A stretch of DNA of 64,000 nt from Salinibacterium sp. ZJ70 (lineage in GTDB: Bacteria > Actinomycetota > Actinomycetes > Actinomycetales > Microbacteriaceae), in contig NZ_CP061770.1 of assembly GCF_011751865.2 (NCBI RefSeq), positions 1,116,001 through 1,180,000 of the forward strand, given 5' to 3'. This document shows, in pieces, positions 62,131 through 64,000 of the stretch. Under the pieces are notes generated by a model. The model did no database searches. It saw only the letters and a program-made list of their open reading frames with translations, and had not been told where the DNA came from. Both the position numbers and the translations under genes were made by a program. Each line of letters begins with the position of its first letter. Positions within the stretch are counted from its first letter, which is position 1.

Positions 62131-63327
62131 TCAGCCGGCGACGCAGGCGCCCGAGGAGACGGGGGCGGTGAGGGAGCGGGCGTCGGCCACGATCTGAGCG
62201 AGCTGCGCCGAGGAGAGGGCATAGCCGACCCGCTCGGCGGTCGCGGCCCGCGCGAAGATGAGACCTGTGACGTCGCCGTCGAGGGCGACGAGCGGTCCGC
62301 CGGAGTTGCCCGGAACGACTTCCGCAGCGAGGGTGAGCACCTCGCGCAGGTGCACGGAGCCGCCGTGGATGTCGGCGACGCGCTCTTGCGAGATGGCGAG
62401 CACCTCCGCGGGGACGCTCGTGAATCCGCCGCCGTGCGGGTATCCGTCGACGACGCCGCGGTCGCCCACCTGGGCATCGTCGAGGGGGAGGGGGCGGGCG
62501 GTGAGACCGGGTGCGGCGATCACGGCCACATCGGCTCCGGCGTCGAAGAGCACGATCTGCCCGTCGACGACCTGGCCGTCGGGCAGCGTCACGACGGGCC
62601 GGGTGACGCCCGCGACGACGTGCGCGTTCGTGACGACGCGCTCGGGGGCGATCACGAATCCGCTCCCGGTCTGGTTCTGTCCGCATGCGAATGCGACGCC
62701 CGAGATGCGGGCGACGGATGCTGCAGCCGCGTCGAGCGGATCGGTGGCGGTGTCGATCACGGGCGGCGCGGGTGCGGTCGTCACACCGCCGAGCGCGCGG
62801 TCGATCGTGGGGATGCCGGTCTCGAAGATCGCGGCGCGCACGCGGCCCAGCGCTTCATCGACCGGGGCGGGGGTGACGGACTCGATCGCTCGGATGACGG
62901 CGGAGCGCGCTACCGCCTGCGAGAGCACGGGCACTCCCATCTGGGCGACGGATCCGGCGACGAGCGTGGTCACGAGGGCCGCGGCCGTGAGGTTGGCGAG
63001 CGCGCCGAAGATCCGCGCCGCCGTGCCGGGGTCGCGCTCGCGGCGGGGGTCATCGGAGCGGCGCTGCAGGCGCGAGGCGACCGTCGCCCCGATGAGGTGT
63101 CCGCCGGCGAGCAGCAGGAGCGAGGCGGCGACCGCCGCCCCGAGGCGCAGGTCGGGTGAGGGGATCGCGGCGGCGATGACAGGAACCGCGAAGTAGGCGG
63201 CGATGCCTCCCGCGGCGATGCCGACGATGACGCTCACGCTGCGCAGGATCCCGTTGCGCCATCCTTCGCCGAGGTAGACCAGCAGCACGAGCGCCAGGAT
63301 GACGTCGAGGATCCGTTCGGCGATCAT
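62131..63327 (-). CDS. MarP-like membrane serine protease (CvpA + trypsin fold)
   Basis: A 398-residue protein with four N-terminal transmembrane helices of the CvpA type (to about residue 125), a linker, and a chymotrypsin-like protease domain outside the membrane. The triad is His in [10 protein letters not shown], Asp in DAGADVAVI and Ser in VVPGNSGGP. Two cysteines near the ends of the protease domain (FACGQ and SGACVAG) could form the redox-sensitive disulfide known from mycobacterial MarP. That enzyme protects against acid and oxidative stress. The ATG at 63327 follows AAGACT by 6 nt. Confidence 0.92.
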   Translation of the reverse strand: MIAERILDVILALVLLVYLGEGWRNGILRSVSVIVGIAAGGIAAYFAVPVIAAAIPSPDLRLGAAVAASLLLLAGGHLIGATVASRLQRRSDDPRRERDPGTAARIFGALANLTAAALVTTLVAGSVAQMGVPVLSQAVARSAVIRAIESVTPAPVDEALGRVRAAIFETGIPTIDRALGGVTTAPAPPVIDTATDPLDAAAASVARISGVAFACGQNQTGSGFVIAPERVVTNAHVVAGVTRPVVTLPDGQVVDGQIVLFDAGADVAVIAAPGLTARPLPLDDAQVGDRGVVDGYPHGGGFTSVPAEVLAISQERVADIHGGSVHLREVLTLAAEVVPGNSGGPLVALDGDVTGLIFARAATAERVGYALSSAQLAQIVADARSLTAPVSSGACVAG

Positions 63328-63333
63328 GGAACC

Positions 63334-63339
63334 AGTCTT
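63334..63339 (-). promoter_or_regulatory. Putative leaderless -10 element of the MarP-like gene
   Basis: AAGACT on the minus strand, 6 nt before the ATG at 63327. Confidence 0.45.
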
Positions 63340-63401
63340 TCAAAGTCGGCGGCGGCGATGCGGCCCACTCGCAGGCGGGCAGCGCTTCCGACTGTCTCTG
63401 T

Positions 63402-63407
63402 TAGAGT
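63402..63407 (+). promoter_or_regulatory. Putative rpsO -10 element
   Basis: TAGAGT would start a transcript near 63414, giving a structured leader of about 83 nt. Confidence 0.45.
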
Positions 63408-63416
63408 GGGCAGGTT

Positions 63417-63493
63417 GCCGTCTAACGGCCGCGGATCAAGAGCGCCCCTGCATTCGGCAGGAGGCACCGCGCAACGACAGAGAGGGGATCCCC
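63417..63493 (+). promoter_or_regulatory. Structured leader of rpsO with an occluded ribosome site
   Basis: GCCGT-CTA-ACGGC (63417-63429) forms a small hairpin at the expected 5' end, and the Shine-Dalgarno GAGGGG is part of the palindrome GGGGATCCCC (63484-63493). S15 is known to repress its own translation through leader structures in several bacteria; this leader could do the same. Confidence 0.4.
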
Positions 63494-63496
63494 ACT

Positions 63497-63766
63497 ATGG
63501 CACTGGATGCAGATGTCAAGAAGGCGATCATCGACGAGTACGCTACCGCCCCCGGAGACACCGGATCCCCCGAGGTCCAGGTCGCGCTTCTCACCAAGCG
63601 CATCAAGGACCTCACGGAGCACCTCAAGGAGCACAAGCACGACCACCACTCGCGTCGTGGCCTGCTGCTCCTCGTGGGCCAGCGTCGTCGCCTCCTGGGT
63701 TACCTCCAGGACGTGGACATCAACCGCTACCGTTCGCTCATCGAGCGCCTCGGGCTGCGTCGCTGA
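63497..63766 (+). CDS. rpsO: 30S ribosomal protein S15
   Basis: An 89-residue primary 16S rRNA-binding protein. The family pattern is complete: [45 protein letters not shown] and [12 protein letters not shown]. The ATG at 63497 gives the expected MAL start. The gene usually precedes the polynucleotide phosphorylase gene, which would lie beyond the right edge if that order holds. A clear terminator follows. Confidence 0.97.
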   Translation: MALDADVKKAIIDEYATAPGDTGSPEVQVALLTKRIKDLTEHLKEHKHDHHSRRGLLLLVGQRRRLLGYLQDVDINRYRSLIERLGLRR

Positions 63767-63792
63767 CGTCGATCGACACCGCGATCTTCTTG

Positions 63793-63824
63793 CGAAGGCC
63801 GTCACCTGCGGGTGGCGGCCTTCG
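63793..63824 (+). terminator. rpsO terminator hairpin
   Basis: A 14-bp stem with one G-T pair (CGAAGGCCGTCACC paired with its near complement) and a TGCG loop, about 27 bp after the stop codon. Confidence 0.8.
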
Positions 63825-63884
63825 TCATTCCCGAACATCGCGGAGCGGGTGAGAGCGCGGAAGGCGCGCCACCCGATCGGGGGG

Positions 63885-64000
63885 ATGGAATACGACGCCC
63901 GACAGGCGCATGCTCGGCACATGGACGAATGCCGGCACGGGCTCATCGCGGCAGTCTGCGCGCTCTGCTGCCGTGCCGCGGATGCTGCGGAGGCCGCGGA
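63885..64000 (+). CDS. Possible start of a Cys/His-containing small protein (runs off the edge)
   Basis: An open frame of 38 codons to the right edge with a Cys/His cluster (DECRHGL, then CALCC) that could bind zinc, followed by Ala-rich sequence. ATG 63885 or 63921 could be the start; GGGGGG directly before 63885 is too close to be a good ribosome site. Too little is visible to name it. Confidence 0.3.
   Translation, partial: MEYDARQAHARHMDECRHGLIAAVCALCCRAADAAEAA

Overview
The window looks like chromosome of a high-GC actinobacterium, most likely a member of the Microbacteriaceae. This rests on the very GC-rich coding sequence, the syntenic core run comEA-comEC-holA-rpsT-lepA-hemW-hrcA-dnaJ-rsmE-HIT-phoH-ybeY-CNNM-era-leuA-recO-uppS, sortase substrates of the LAxTG type, and many genes that appear to be translated without a leader. 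No tRNA, rRNA, CRISPR array, prophage or intact insertion sequence was found.

Layout. 1-9.2 kb: the end of a GH36 alpha-galactosidase, a small secreted protein, an App1-type phosphatase, a TetR regulator, a DedA membrane protein, the divergent pabC/pabB pair for p-aminobenzoate, and leuS. 9.2-16.5 kb: accessory DNA with a lipocalin, two tandem glycine-rich wall-anchored surface proteins, a mosaic junction joining a broken sugar-binding regulator to a broken accA, and an alpha/beta hydrolase. 16.6-32.3 kb: DNA-uptake genes comEA-comEC, then a sortase-assembled pilus island inserted before holA (LuxR-type regulator, large tip adhesin, backbone pilin, class C sortase, basal pilin, second class C sortase). 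32.3-40.6 kb: rpsT, a further LAxTG surface protein, lepA, three DUF1990 paralogues around a 66-residue protein, hemW, and two DUF4870 membrane proteins. 40.7-49.5 kb: the heat-shock operon hrcA-dnaJ-rsmE-APH behind a CIRCE element, a VanZ/RDD membrane protein, and HIT-phoH-ybeY-CNNM-era. 49.6-64 kb: a two-component system with an adjacent ABC transporter, leuA behind a leucine-rich leader peptide, a TRIC-like protein, recO, an ArsR/AHSA1 pair, uppS, two membrane proteins, a MarP-like protease and rpsO.

How the parts work together. The pilus island is a self-contained module: the adhesin ends in LPLAG, the backbone in LPLTG, and the basal pilin in LATTG. This suggests that the two local class C sortases polymerise the shaft, and that a class E housekeeping sortase encoded elsewhere attaches the basal subunit and the other LAxTG proteins to the wall. 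The LuxR-type regulator upstream is the likely controller.

The most general observation is regulatory. At about twenty start codons on both strands, a -10-like hexamer (TANNNT, or the looser NANNNT) lies 5-7 nt, nearly always 6 nt, before the ATG or GTG, with no Shine-Dalgarno sequence. This is the signature of leaderless transcripts. It fixes several start codons, exposes a back-to-back pair of overlapping leaderless promoters between pabC and pabB, a leaderless leucine leader peptide before leuA, and a leaderless seven-codon ORF coupled to uppS. All family assignments come from reading motifs; no database search was run.
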